Assembly (NCBI GenBank): GCA_017458005.1
Contig: JAFTGH010000006.1
Location: 1 to 64,000, forward strand
Reading direction: 5' to 3'
Source: Prevotella sp.
Lineage (GTDB): Bacteria > Bacteroidota > Bacteroidia > Bacteroidales > Bacteroidaceae
Length of the DNA stretch: 64,000 nucleotides
Numbering within the stretch: position 1 is the first letter of the stretch; the number at the start of each line of letters is the position of its first letter. Made by a program: the position numbers and the translations under genes. The notes beneath the pieces are model-generated. The model searched no databases and was not told where the DNA came from. It saw only the letters and a program-made list of their open reading frames with translations. Below are positions 27,901 through 36,700 of this stretch, in pieces.

Positions 27901-27948
27901 CTCGTGATGGGTCGTACCATCCGTGAGAATGACATCGAAGAGAAGTAA
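24934..27948 (+). CDS. secDF: Fused protein-export protein SecDF
   Basis: A 1004-residue SecD-SecF fusion that uses the proton gradient to help pull preproteins out of SecYEG. The SecD half contains LGLDLKGGMNVILEV, a large periplasmic P1 domain (about 75-470, with an Ala/Lys-rich insert at 255-300), and the TM block with GTAVDANVLIYERTKEEL. The SecF half starts near 650 with SIDFTGGRNYVV and ends with GYSINDKVVVFDRVREN. Fusion is the usual arrangement in Bacteroidota. Monocistronic, with a terminator at 27970-28001. Confidence 0.97.
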   Translation: MQNKGIVKFIAVVLILVCCFYLSFSFVTRYHENKAAAMGEEAGQEYLDSIMNEKVYCGIYSFKQCREMEIGLGLDLKGGMNVILEVSVPDVVDVLADHKSDAAYKKSMEEAKKEEETSQSDFISLFIKYWKQNSNGRPLAAVFATQQMKGKVSTNSTDAEVERALRAEVQSAVDNSFNVVRNRIDKFGVVQPNIQKLEGQSGRIMVEMPGIKEPERVRKLLQGSANLEFWETYNSQEIAPLLSQLNQKYAATGGEAEEVVTDSVAAADTTATANANDLAAKLAKKNDKAVDAKAKAEALKQNPLFAVFQPQPQGLAIVGYANARDTADVNKVIYSDIARQILPAECKLRWGAKAEDFGGENTRGDIFALYALKITEPNGRAPLEGDVITNAKDEFDQMGHPSVSMQMNSDGARRWSQITKQNIGRGVAIVLDDAVYSAPRILTQIDGGNSSITGNFTIEDTKDLANTLNSGKMPAPTRIVQEEVVGPSLGAQSIKQGVISFVVAFVLLMIYMVMLYGFIPGMLANCALLFNLFFTLGILTSFQAALTMPGIAGIVLTLGTAVDANVLIYERTKEELRKGHSVKESLNLGYSNAFSAIFDSNFTSLITGIILYVFGTGPIRGFATTLMIGICVSFFTAVFMTRLIYDAKMKKDKWQNLTFSTAYSRNMMQNTKFNFMGMYKKSYTIWGVAAILFCVSFAVRGLSQSIDFTGGRNYVVTLDKEVPVEQVRTTLAGAFINTIGENAGKEANTSVIALGTDGKTVRISTNWDIESNNPQVDDKAETILYNALKRAGLVNQASVDAFKNPDIRQGGSIISSSKVGPSVAKDITYGAIISVIIALVAIFIYILVRFRNVAYSVGSIVALALDALIVIGFYSVLWGWVPMSLEIDQTFIGAILTVIGYSINDKVVVFDRVRENFNLYAKRDRQSLFNSSLNQTLARTINTSVTTLIVLLCIFILGGDSIRSFSFAMILGVIFGTLSSIFIAAPTAFLVMGRTIRENDIEEK

Positions 27949-27969
27949 TCACACCTTATTATATATAAG

Positions 27970-28008
27970 GCAGCCTGCCTCCAACACTGGAAGCAGGCTG
28001 CTTTTTTT
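27970..28008. terminator. Intrinsic terminator of secDF
   Basis: Stem 27970-27978 with 27993-28001 (GCAGCCTGC/GCAGGCTGC) with an extra inner TCCA/TGGA pairing, followed by seven T. It sits between convergent secDF and the AsmA-like gene. Confidence 0.85.
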
Positions 28009-29983
28009 ATTTCTGTTTCTTGTTCTTCTTGTCCTTGTCTTTGTCTTTCTTTTTCTCTTTCTCCTTCTTTTCCTTCTTCTCTTTCTTTTTCTCCTCCTTT
28101 TTGCCTTTGTCCTTCTTTCCAAAGAGGTTGAGGCGGACACCAGGTTTTATCTTCGTCTTCCTCATCTCATCGGTATTGGTGAACGAGAAGGAGCATAGGA
28201 CATCAGCGAGTTTCCCCTTCATATTGATATGCCCCTCGGCAACAGCACCGTCGCTGACGATATGGGCAGCGATGTCCGTCACGGTGACGAACTTGTATTT
28301 TGCCTTATAGACGAGGGCATCGACATTTCCAATAGGCAGTTTTCCACCTTTGACACGACGCATCTTCGCTGTACGAGGTTTCGAGATGTCGATTTTGAAA
28401 CCCGCGCGACAGGCGATGGCACCGATATCGGGATAGTCCATCGCCCTGCCCAGTTCGAAGGCATCGCTACGGACATTACCCGTAAGATATTTGTTGTTCT
28501 CATCCAGTTGGAAGGCGAACGCCATCTTACCACATGCCGTACCCAGGGTACCACGGAACTGCTCTTTCCTCCACAGCACATTGAAAGAGCCTGTGTAATA
28601 AAGGGTTCCGAGGGCATGCAACTGTTTCATCATGAATTTCTTGACAGGAAACTGATTGATGATACGTGCCTTGGAGTTTCCCTTAGCCACCATCTGATGG
28701 ACATTGAAATGGACGTTGAGTTTGTATTTGTCCTTGAGTCCATCGATACCGCCTGATGCCTTGACGATCAAATTATTGTCGGTGGTCTTGACGACGACAT
28801 CACGGAAGACGAGACTACTATCCGTGCCACTGAACTTCGTGCTGAGCCAGAGAGGGAGTCTGAAGTCTTTCAATACTGGGGCGAAGGGGTGGGAGATATC
28901 CGTGAGCAGCGTCGTCCCTGTGATCACAGTGGTGCTGAAGAGGAAGGGTCTGCCCTGTTTCTTACTGGGCATTTGGATATCGCCACCAGCAAAGGTCAGT
29001 TTGGTATTTTCCATGCCTACCGTGACATCACTGAGATGGACATGCTCACCCTGTTGGCGGAATCCGCAATGCAGGTCGGTGATATGAAATTTCGAGGTAA
29101 GGTCTTCTACCTCACACTCCGTCAGCATTCCGACGATACTGTCTTTGTCGGCATGGTTAAGAGTCGCCTTCAGGTGAGCAATGACCTTCAGGTGGTCTGC
29201 GTCAAACCAGCCTCGGTGGGGCTTGCCAGTGCGCTTATGGGGCAGATGGTTGTCCGTCTGGTATTGCAGACCGTCTATCTCCACCTGTTGCTCCTGCAGA
29301 TTGCCAGTGACCCTGACGACACCCAGCGTCAGTTGGTTATCCACCCGAGTGGAGTCTTTCTTTTTGACATGTACCCATGAGGTGTGCAGGTCGCGGATTT
29401 CCGCTTCCTGATTTCCCATTAGTCCTTTCTTATATAGCAGTTGGGCGAGGGAGAAATGGTTATCGTTATAGGTCACCGCCACATCCTCGATGAGCACATG
29501 GTTGAGGTCGACGGCAAGTTTCGTTTTCTCCTTCTTCTCTGTGGTCACCTTCGTTGAGTCCTTCTTCTCCTTCTTGAAAGCGTCCAGCACAAACTGGTAG
29601 TTGGCGGCACTGTCGGGCTTGGGCTTGTAGATATTCGCCTTGATGCCGCTAAGGGTGATCTCGTCGATGTTCACCTCTTGACGAAGCAGGTCGAAGAGTC
29701 GGATTTCCACGCCCAACTGGTTGACCTCCAGCATCTTCCGTCGTTGCAAGTCCTCTATCTCCAGTCCGAAGAGACGGATGTCATCCTCGAAGAAGCCGAT
29801 ATGGATACTGTCTATCTCCACCTTTGTGCTCAGTTTCTCCGACAGCATCGCCGTAGCCTTTCTCAGGAGTTTGTTCTGGAAAGAGTCCGTGTTCAGGAGA
29901 ACCACCCCCGCACCTACTATGAATAATAAGGTGACGAGGATGACGCCTGCGATGGCAAGAATTTTAAGGATGATGCTCTTCAT
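28007..29983 (-). CDS. AsmA-family envelope protein
   Basis: A 658-residue protein starting at ATG 29983 (MKSIILKILAIAGVILVTLL), with one N-terminal TM anchor and a long repetitive periplasmic beta-rich region (LSTKVEIDSIHIGFFEDDIRLFGLEIEDLQ, typical of AsmA N-termini). AsmA-like proteins are bridge-like lipid-transfer or outer-membrane assembly factors. The last about 40 residues are almost only Lys/Glu/Asp, a low-complexity tail. A near-leaderless promoter precedes the start. Confidence 0.85.
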   Translation of the reverse strand: MKSIILKILAIAGVILVTLLFIVGAGVVLLNTDSFQNKLLRKATAMLSEKLSTKVEIDSIHIGFFEDDIRLFGLEIEDLQRRKMLEVNQLGVEIRLFDLLRQEVNIDEITLSGIKANIYKPKPDSAANYQFVLDAFKKEKKDSTKVTTEKKEKTKLAVDLNHVLIEDVAVTYNDNHFSLAQLLYKKGLMGNQEAEIRDLHTSWVHVKKKDSTRVDNQLTLGVVRVTGNLQEQQVEIDGLQYQTDNHLPHKRTGKPHRGWFDADHLKVIAHLKATLNHADKDSIVGMLTECEVEDLTSKFHITDLHCGFRQQGEHVHLSDVTVGMENTKLTFAGGDIQMPSKKQGRPFLFSTTVITGTTLLTDISHPFAPVLKDFRLPLWLSTKFSGTDSSLVFRDVVVKTTDNNLIVKASGGIDGLKDKYKLNVHFNVHQMVAKGNSKARIINQFPVKKFMMKQLHALGTLYYTGSFNVLWRKEQFRGTLGTACGKMAFAFQLDENNKYLTGNVRSDAFELGRAMDYPDIGAIACRAGFKIDISKPRTAKMRRVKGGKLPIGNVDALVYKAKYKFVTVTDIAAHIVSDGAVAEGHINMKGKLADVLCSFSFTNTDEMRKTKIKPGVRLNLFGKKDKGKKEEKKKEKKEKKEKEKKKDKDKDKKNKKQK

Positions 29984-29987
29984 GTCG

Positions 29988-30057
29988 CAAAAATACATAA
30001 TTCTCTTGGATTCCCCATGCTTTTTTGCCATTTTCTCAAAATAAATCCTTACTTTTG
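29988..30057. promoter_or_regulatory. Divergent promoters of the AsmA-like and alpha/beta hydrolase genes
   Basis: Minus -7 TATTTTTG is the complement of 29988-29995, 4 nt before the ATG. Plus -7 TACTTTTG at 30050-30057 is 8 nt before the ATG at 30066, with a TTTG at 30024-30027. Both leaders would be extremely short. Confidence 0.5.
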
Positions 30058-30065
30058 CTGAGTAA

Positions 30066-30845
30066 ATGCGTATCAGACTGCTCATCATCCTTCTTGCCCT
30101 CTTCACAGGCTTGCAGGCACAGGACGACAACCTGACCTCGAGGAAGGCGGTACACTCAGACGGCTATCCCTTCTGGGTCTATACCCCCAAGGACTATCGG
30201 CAGTATCAGCAGACCACTCCCCTGATCATCTTCCTGCATGGTGCCAGCCTGCGTGGCACCGACCTTAACAAGGTGTTACGCTATGGACCTCTGGATGCGG
30301 TGAAGATGGGACTGGACATTCCCGCCATCATCGTCGCCCCGCAGAATCCGAAGGGACACTGGGATGTCCGTAAGTTGAACGACATCTTGGAGTGGATGCG
30401 GAAAAACTATGTCTTCAATCCCCAGCGTGTCTATGTGCTGGGCATGAGCCTGGGCGGTTATGGCACCCTCGACTTCGCAGGCACCTACCCCGACAAGATC
30501 GCCGCCGCCATCGCCCTCTGTGGAGGCAGCACCCTGCGTAACTATCAGGGACTGGGGCAACTGCCCCTCTGGATTATCCATGGCACTGCTGATAAGGCGG
30601 TGAAGATCGAGGAGTCGCAGAAAGTCGTTGACGGCATGAGGAAAATAGGAGCCGATGAGCGGTTGCGCTATGAGTGGATACAAGGTGCCTCCCATGGCGA
30701 CCTTGCCCGTTATTTCTACCTGACCGACACCTACGACTGGCTGTTTCAGCACACCCTCATAGAGCCTCGTCGCCCCGTAGACACCAACGTCCAGATTACC
30801 CCAGAGGAGAAAGCCTCCGCCTACAAGAGAATCAAAAAGCGGTAA
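30066..30845 (+). CDS. Exported alpha/beta hydrolase, paralogue of the 13.7-kb gene
   Basis: A 259-residue protein with signal peptide (LLALFTGLQAQD). Triad context: FLHGASLRG oxyanion loop, nucleophile Ser in GMSLGGYGTLDFAGTYP, Asp in WIIHGTADKAV, His in GASHGDLARYF. It shares long identical stretches with 13689-14519, so the two are recent paralogues at separate loci. Substrate unknown; an exported esterase or peptidase. Confidence 0.85.
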   Translation: MRIRLLIILLALFTGLQAQDDNLTSRKAVHSDGYPFWVYTPKDYRQYQQTTPLIIFLHGASLRGTDLNKVLRYGPLDAVKMGLDIPAIIVAPQNPKGHWDVRKLNDILEWMRKNYVFNPQRVYVLGMSLGGYGTLDFAGTYPDKIAAAIALCGGSTLRNYQGLGQLPLWIIHGTADKAVKIEESQKVVDGMRKIGADERLRYEWIQGASHGDLARYFYLTDTYDWLFQHTLIEPRRPVDTNVQITPEEKASAYKRIKKR

Positions 30846-31183
30846 GCAAGAACTAGTGTTACCTTTTTTTGTGTGACATTCTGCGAGGTGCCTCCTTGCC
30901 ACGAAGCCCGTACCTTCGAAATCATTCCCACCATGGGAATCCATCTTTCCCACCGTGGGAAAGTTTTATTCCCACCATGGGAATACCTATACTCTCAACT
31001 AAGCCAAGAAGAGTGAGGAACCTCCTCACACGTGCAACCTTATGACAACCTTGACATCCTCAAAAAGGTTGCAAAGCCAGTGGCTATCGTTGTTTTGTCA
31101 ACCTGACATCCTTTTTTTGAAAATTTCTAGTAAGGATTAATTAATATAGAGGATTTTGAAAAAAATGTTGTATCTTTGCAACC
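30846..31183. other. 338-bp intergenic region with three phased palindromes
   Basis: No convincing ORF. It contains three palindromes at 30924-30984, then a region with repeated GTTGCAA/ACCTTGACATCC-like words, and a -7 box TATCTTTG at 31171-31178 directly before the TPR regulator start. Confidence 0.6.
30924..30984. repeat. Three TTCCCA-N3-TGGGAA palindromes at 22-bp period
   Basis: Palindromes at 30924-30940, 30946-30962 and 30968-30984. Each has a 7-bp arm (ATTCCCA or TTTCCCA), a CCA/CCG centre and the complementary arm. The middle copy has compensating changes in both arms (ATT to TTT and AAT to AAA), so dyad symmetry is conserved. Centres are exactly 22 bp apart. Confidence 0.8.
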
Positions 31184-32755
31184 ATGAGACGGCTGCCCTT
31201 TCTGATACTGTACCTGTCATTGGTCTTGGCGACAGGATGTGACCATCAGCACACCTTCAATCGTGTACTGGTTGAGGCGGACAGCCTTGTAGAGCAGCAG
31301 GCAGACTCCGCTTGTCAATTGTTGGAGAGTGTCGCAGATATTATGGAACAGGGCGATGAGGCAAGCCGAGCCTATTACACTTTGTTGCTTACTCAGGCAA
31401 GATACAAATGCTACCAAACAGTCCCTCCTGACATTTTCATCAATGCTGCTGTCCGCTATTATGAGCAGGATGGCAATGTCTCACAATTATGCCGTGCCTA
31501 CTACTATCGAGCCATGACCCTCTATGAACGAGGAAACCATGAGGAGGCACTGCTGCTATTAAAGAAAGGAGAGGAACTTGCAGTCAGTCGTCATGACCTG
31601 CTCTATATGGCGAAATACCATGAGAGCCTGTGTTTGGTGAACTATGATACAAAGTATGATGGCATGATGCTGCATTATGCGCGACTTGCTTTGAAGGACA
31701 ATAGGCAACTGGGCGACACCTCTGCCGTTATCCGTAATCTCTCCCAGATTTCCACTGCCTTATACCGATTAGGGAGGCAAAAGGAATCCGAAGACTCTAT
31801 TCTCAAAGTCCTGCCATTGCTTCATCAGATGAATTCTGTCAGCAGGTCATACATCCTGACAAATATTGGCTGCTCTATGCATGCCGCAGGAAATTTGGCA
31901 TCAGCGAAAGAATACTTGGAAGAGTCTTTGAGAATTAATCCGATGCCTCACACTTACGCCGAATTAGGAGATATCTATGCTGACGAAGGAAAAATGGCTG
32001 AGGCAGAGAAGAATTGGCAGGAGGCGTTAAAGACGGATGACAGTTAAACCCTTGTGAATGTTCTTTCCTCCATGCAGAGAAGATATGAGCAGCAACACGA
32101 CTACCAGTCGGCAATCGACATTTCCAATAGAGTTCATCATATCAAGGACTCCATGACCCAAGCCTCTGAGCAGGCGACCCTTGCCGAGATACAGCACAAG
32201 TACGACCGTCAGGTGGTAGAGAACAAGTACTACAAGTCATTGACCTGGCTTTTTGGTTCTCTCCTTCTGCTGATAGTTGTTTCCATAGGCTATTACTATT
32301 ATCATCGCAGGACTGTCAAAAGATATACCAGTAAACTGACGGCAAATGAGGAGGCAATCCGTAATGCCCAACAGAAGATTGCCCTCTTGGAGAACATGGA
32401 CGGTGAGCATCATGAGGAGATTATGGCACTGAATGCCCAGATACAGATGATGCGCCAGCAGACCTATGAACAGTTGGGACGAGGGAAAGAGGTTTATGAT
32501 GCCGTCATTGGAGGAGGAAAATTACAGTCCACCAACAAGGAGCACTATTTGATAGAGTATTATTCCGTTCTCCACTATGAGCAGTACGCGTTATGGATGA
32601 GCAAGTACAAGGACCTGACATCACGTCTTCTTACCTATCTTATATTACAGGACATGGGTAAGTCGGACTCTGAGATACAAGAGACTCTCAGTATCACCAA
32701 TTCCTCTCTTCGTTCCATCAAAACCCGACTAAAGGCACACCTAAGGCACCCATAA
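31184..32755 (+). pseudogene. TPR sensor/HTH regulator interrupted by one in-frame stop
   Basis: The two halves lie in one frame separated by a single TAA at 32045-32047. The first half (287 codons) is a lipoprotein-like start (ATGCDHQ), then TPR repeats to about residue 285. The second half continues with a coiled coil, one TM helix (SLTWLFGSLLLLIVVSIGYYYYH), a second coiled coil and a C-terminal helix-turn-helix (DMGKSDSEIQETLSITNSSLRSIKTRLKAHL). Together they form the usual Bacteroidota TPR-TM-HTH membrane regulator. The second half alone could only start at a GTG 6 nt after the stop. Possible explanations are a recent nonsense mutation, suppression, or a sequencing error. Confidence 0.75.
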
Positions 32756-32880
32756 CAGCCTCCTTTTTGCTGCATTTTAAGGCTTCTACTACTCTTAACT
32801 TATTTCGTTACTTCCTGTAAAACAGGCAATTATCCCTATTTTAACATTGCAGCACCTCCCCGAACTTTCTTCCGAATAAA

Positions 32881-32912
32881 TTTGCAGGAATCATTCATTG
32901 TATCTACTTTTG
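32881..32912 (+). promoter_or_regulatory. Promoter of the DUF3244/RHS operon
   Basis: -33 TTTG at 32881-32884 and -7 TACTTTTG at 32905-32912 with a 20-nt spacer, 28 nt before the DUF3244 start. Confidence 0.65.
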
Positions 32913-32940
32913 CAGCCCGAAATCTAAACAAACAGAAAGT

Positions 32941-33339
32941 ATGAAAACAAAAATGATGAGACTGCTTCTTGCAGTAATGATGATGGGCTTGCCCATTTTT
33001 CAAACAGAGATGTTTGCGGGAAACATAAGAGTGCAAACCAAAAAAGTAAATGACAATCGAAAGGATGAGCACAAGCATCTGGCACCAGGTCATTACTCCT
33101 GGCTTGCTTCCGCAGTATGGGATGAGGAGATTGGCAGTCTTTCCATTACGTTCAATGCAGAATCCGATGAGGTGTGTGTCTGCATTTACAAGAACGACAC
33201 CTTGTTAATAGAGGATTCTCTATCAGTCTTTGAGGGCTATGAGGCAACCTATGACCTGTCGTCCTATGGTGATGGTGACTACCAGATAGTCATCACAGGC
33301 ATAGGGAATGATGTTCTTTACGGGAGTTTTACTAAATAA
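32941..33339 (+). CDS. Small exported DUF3244-like protein
   Basis: A 132-residue protein with a signal peptide (about 1-25, ending MFAG). The mature part is one beta-sandwich: WDEEIGSLSITFNAESDEVCVCIYKNDTLLIEDS and YDLSSYGDGDYQIVITG resemble the DUF3244 immunoglobulin-like family of exported Bacteroidota proteins. Function unknown. It is the first gene of a unit with the small sorting-domain-like protein and the RHS protein, so it may help expose or fold the RHS protein. Confidence 0.65.
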   Translation: MKTKMMRLLLAVMMMGLPIFQTEMFAGNIRVQTKKVNDNRKDEHKHLAPGHYSWLASAVWDEEIGSLSITFNAESDEVCVCIYKNDTLLIEDSLSVFEGYEATYDLSSYGDGDYQIVITGIGNDVLYGSFTK

Positions 33340-33356
33340 TAGTCTGTCTTATAATC

Positions 33357-33755
33357 ATGAATCACGCACGCATTTTTTTATTATTGACGATGCTCATGCT
33401 GCCACTTCTGGGACACGCCCAGGGAGTGGCGTATGAGTACGATGCCTCCGGCAACCGTATCAACAGGTACAGAATTCTAAGAACCAGACGGGTGAAGGGA
33501 TCTGACGGAGCCCAGTTATTCTCCGCCGCGCCTAATCCCGTGTCGGACATCCTCCAGATAAAGTACGAGGATGAGGCTGAATTCTCCGGTGAGTATCAAT
33601 ACACCCTTCTGGGTGTCTACGGAGAGACCGCACTGATAGGAGTATCCAATTCCGCTAACTGTAGCGCGAATGTCAGTGGGCTGTCTCAAGGTATATATAT
33701 CCTTCATATTGTATATGGGGAAGAGGAACAGAGTATCAAGATTATCAAGAATTAA
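33357..33755 (+). CDS. Small exported protein with RHS-like YD motif and type IX-like C-terminal domain
   Basis: A 132-residue protein: signal peptide (1-21, LLGHAQ), then YEYDASGNRINRY, which resembles the YD/RHS motif, then a C-terminal beta domain beginning SAAPNPVSDILQIKYE and ending GIYILHIVYGEEEQSIKIIKN, the pattern of type IX secretion (type A) sorting domains. It lies 8 bp before the giant RHS gene and may be a degenerate RHS fragment or a secretion adaptor. Confidence 0.65.
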   Translation: MNHARIFLLLTMLMLPLLGHAQGVAYEYDASGNRINRYRILRTRRVKGSDGAQLFSAAPNPVSDILQIKYEDEAEFSGEYQYTLLGVYGETALIGVSNSANCSANVSGLSQGIYILHIVYGEEEQSIKIIKN

Positions 33756-33763
33756 CCAATATC

Positions 33764-36700
33764 ATGAGGAAGAGGTTTTTAGCAGGAATGCTGTCATTAC
33801 TGGCAGCGTTCCCCATAGAGGTATATAGTCAGGACAGACTGGATGGCACGGCGGCGGTAACCCCTACAGGTGGCGCATCCTATACTGTTCAGATTCAGGC
33901 GCCAAAAGGTTACGGGGACTTGAAGCCCTCCATCGCACTCACGTATAACAGCCAGTCGGGCAATGGCATAGCCGGGTGGGGATGCAGCATCACGGGAATC
34001 TCCGCCATCACCCGTGGGATGAAGAATTATTTATACGGGGAGACGCCTAAAGGTATCAAATACTCAACCTCCGACGCCCTTTATCTGGATGGCAAGCGGC
34101 TGATAAAGGTCTCTGGCACGGAAGGCTCAGACGGCTCAGTGTATTCCCCAGAGGGTGAGCCTCTGACAAAAGTCACCCTTCACGGCTCCTCCATCTCGAC
34201 AAGCAGTTGGCTTGAGGTGGACACCAATGACGGCATGACCTATGAGTTCGGACATGCAACGGGAACCCAGCAGACAACAAGGGTGGCATCCGCTCAGAGG
34301 CCTTTCGCATGGTATATCAGCAAGTGTACCAACAATCTCGGGCAGACTATAACATATCAATATCAGACCTCAGACAAGTACCTCTATCCGCAGACTATCA
34401 GTTATGGCGGAGGCAACACTGTCGACTTTGAGTATGAGGCACGTACCGACACCATCACCTTCACGCTAAACGGTCTGAAAGGATATGTGGGAAAACGCCT
34501 GAAGAGCGTGTCCACCAAAGCGGGAGGCAATGTATTCCGTATCTATAAGATGACCTACGACACGACTTCTGATGCTTGTACCACAAAATATTCCCGTCTG
34601 ACGTATATCACAGAGACGGGAACCACTGGGAACAGCAGCAGGCAGATAAAGGTAGACTGGAATAACTTGCCAAGTTTCTCTCCCTCATGCGCTACTTTTG
34701 GGATAACGCCACCCCAAGATGACAACCTCCATGAATATGGAGAGCGTTATCTGATGGCAGGCGATCTCAACGGCGATGGAGTCAGTGATATCGTTCATGT
34801 CGCTCCCGTCAAGGAGTATGCCTACCACTATGCAAATGCCAGTAGTTATCACCCTTACACCTATGCACACATATACCGTTCCTCTATGTCTAACGGTAAT
34901 GCCTCTTATCTGCCACCGTTACTTTGCCGTTTCCCTGCGGGCTTCTCTATTGGTGACTGGACTTTCCAAAAGGGAAGTTTTTGCATGACTGACATTGACG
35001 GTGATGGCATTAATGACTTGATACTACCAGGCAGTGACAACGCCAACTCCAACGGGAAATACTCTTTTTATTTCTCTTATGCACTGGGAAAGAACATCGT
35101 CCATGGTAGCACAGGCTACAGCCAAATGGGCTTCATGCTAAGTCATGCCACGGAGATGCCCTTATATGCCATTACCGATTTGGACCATGACGGGAAAAGT
35201 GATGTCTTGGTATTGGAGAGGCAGCATACCAATGGGAAATACCTTTGCCATGTAGCCCATATTGGTGCCAGTGAGCATATCTATGACATCAGCCTTACCA
35301 TGACAGGAAAGCCCCGGAAGTTGTTCACGGGTGACTACAATGGTGACGGAATTACCGATATGCTTGTCATCTGTGATGACGGGTACAGGATATTCTACGG
35401 GCAAGGGGGCATAGTCTCAGCCAACACCTTCACCGACAGCAGTGCCCTTTTCCCCATCTCTGCTGTTCACCACCGCATAGAGCAGGGAGACTTCAACGGG
35501 GACGGCATCCTCGACTTCGTTTGGAATGACCACTACAGCAACAAACTCTACTTCTCCCTCGGCAACGGGAACGGCACCTTCACGAAGAGACTTGCGTACA
35601 CCCTTCCCGTTAAGATTCTTCCTAAAAACACTGATAAGGGAACATGGAACTGTCTCGTCACAGACCTTGACCGTGACGGAAAGTCCGATGTGGTCATCAA
35701 TATGGCGGCATACAATCCATTAGGGGGTTTTCAAAAGACCTTCACACTATGGCTGTTGTCAAACGGGAGCAGCCTGACGCTGAAGAAATCAGCATCATCC
35801 AAAAAGGAGAGCGATGCCAAGGCTGGACATATCTGTGTCGGTGACTTCATGGGCAAGGGACGTTTCGATGTGCTGAACTACGGATATAACTGTTGGGGAG
35901 GCAACAACGCAGACGAAAGTCCTGCCATGTACCGCTATGGAACCTCAAGGCAAAGCATCTCCGACGGCAAGGTCAAGTCAGTCAAGAACAGCGACGGACG
36001 CATCACCTCCTTCACCTATGGCTCTCTAACCTCCGACAAACTCTATACCAAGGGGAGTGGCAGTGTCTATCCTCTGATCGATGTGGCGGCTCCGCTATGT
36101 GTGGTATCCCAGATGAGGGAGTCGGGAGCCTCCCCTGTCAGCCGCCAGACGGACTATACCTACAAGGAACTTCGTGCTCACCTGAAGGGAAGAGGGATAC
36201 TCGGATTCACAGAGCAGAAGGCAAGCGAGTACTACACGGGATCAACTACCACGGCAAGGGTGACAGGCTGGAATACAATGTATTATGTTCCCCGCAGCAC
36301 ATCAACGACTACAACCCAGGGAGGATTCACCACCACATCAGTATCAGAGAGCGACGTTGCCGGTTTCGGCTACAACTATATGTCCTTTCCCTTGTCTCTG
36401 ACTGAGAAGGACATTTACGGCAATGTCACGACGACCACTTTCAGTTACAACACCTCCAAGGGCTACCTTACCAAGAAGCGGACGGAGTTCGGTGGCAGTA
36501 ACATGTACAGGCAGACGGAGTATACATATTCCGCCAACAAGATAGGCAAGGCTTACAGACCCGAGACGGTCAAGCAAACGCAGAAGCACAGTGACTCAGG
36601 GCAGGCTTACAGCACCACGACAAAGTACACCTATGCCGCCAACGGACTTCCCTCCAAGGTCGTCGAGCACTCTGGTACACCGATGGCGCTCACCAAGGAG

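Noticed and set aside
28020-28110. Lys/Glu-rich low-complexity stretch as a separate repeat element
   Set aside because: It is the in-frame C-terminal tail of the AsmA-like protein; the periodicity follows AAG/GAG codons.
30924-30984. Palindrome array as a mini CRISPR
   Set aside because: The spaces between palindromes are only about 5 bp and no cas genes are present.
32054-32755. Independent gene for the TM-HTH half of the TPR regulator
   Set aside because: It is in the same frame as the upstream half, separated by one stop, and has only a GTG start 6 nt after the stop without a clear ribosome site; treated as one interrupted gene.
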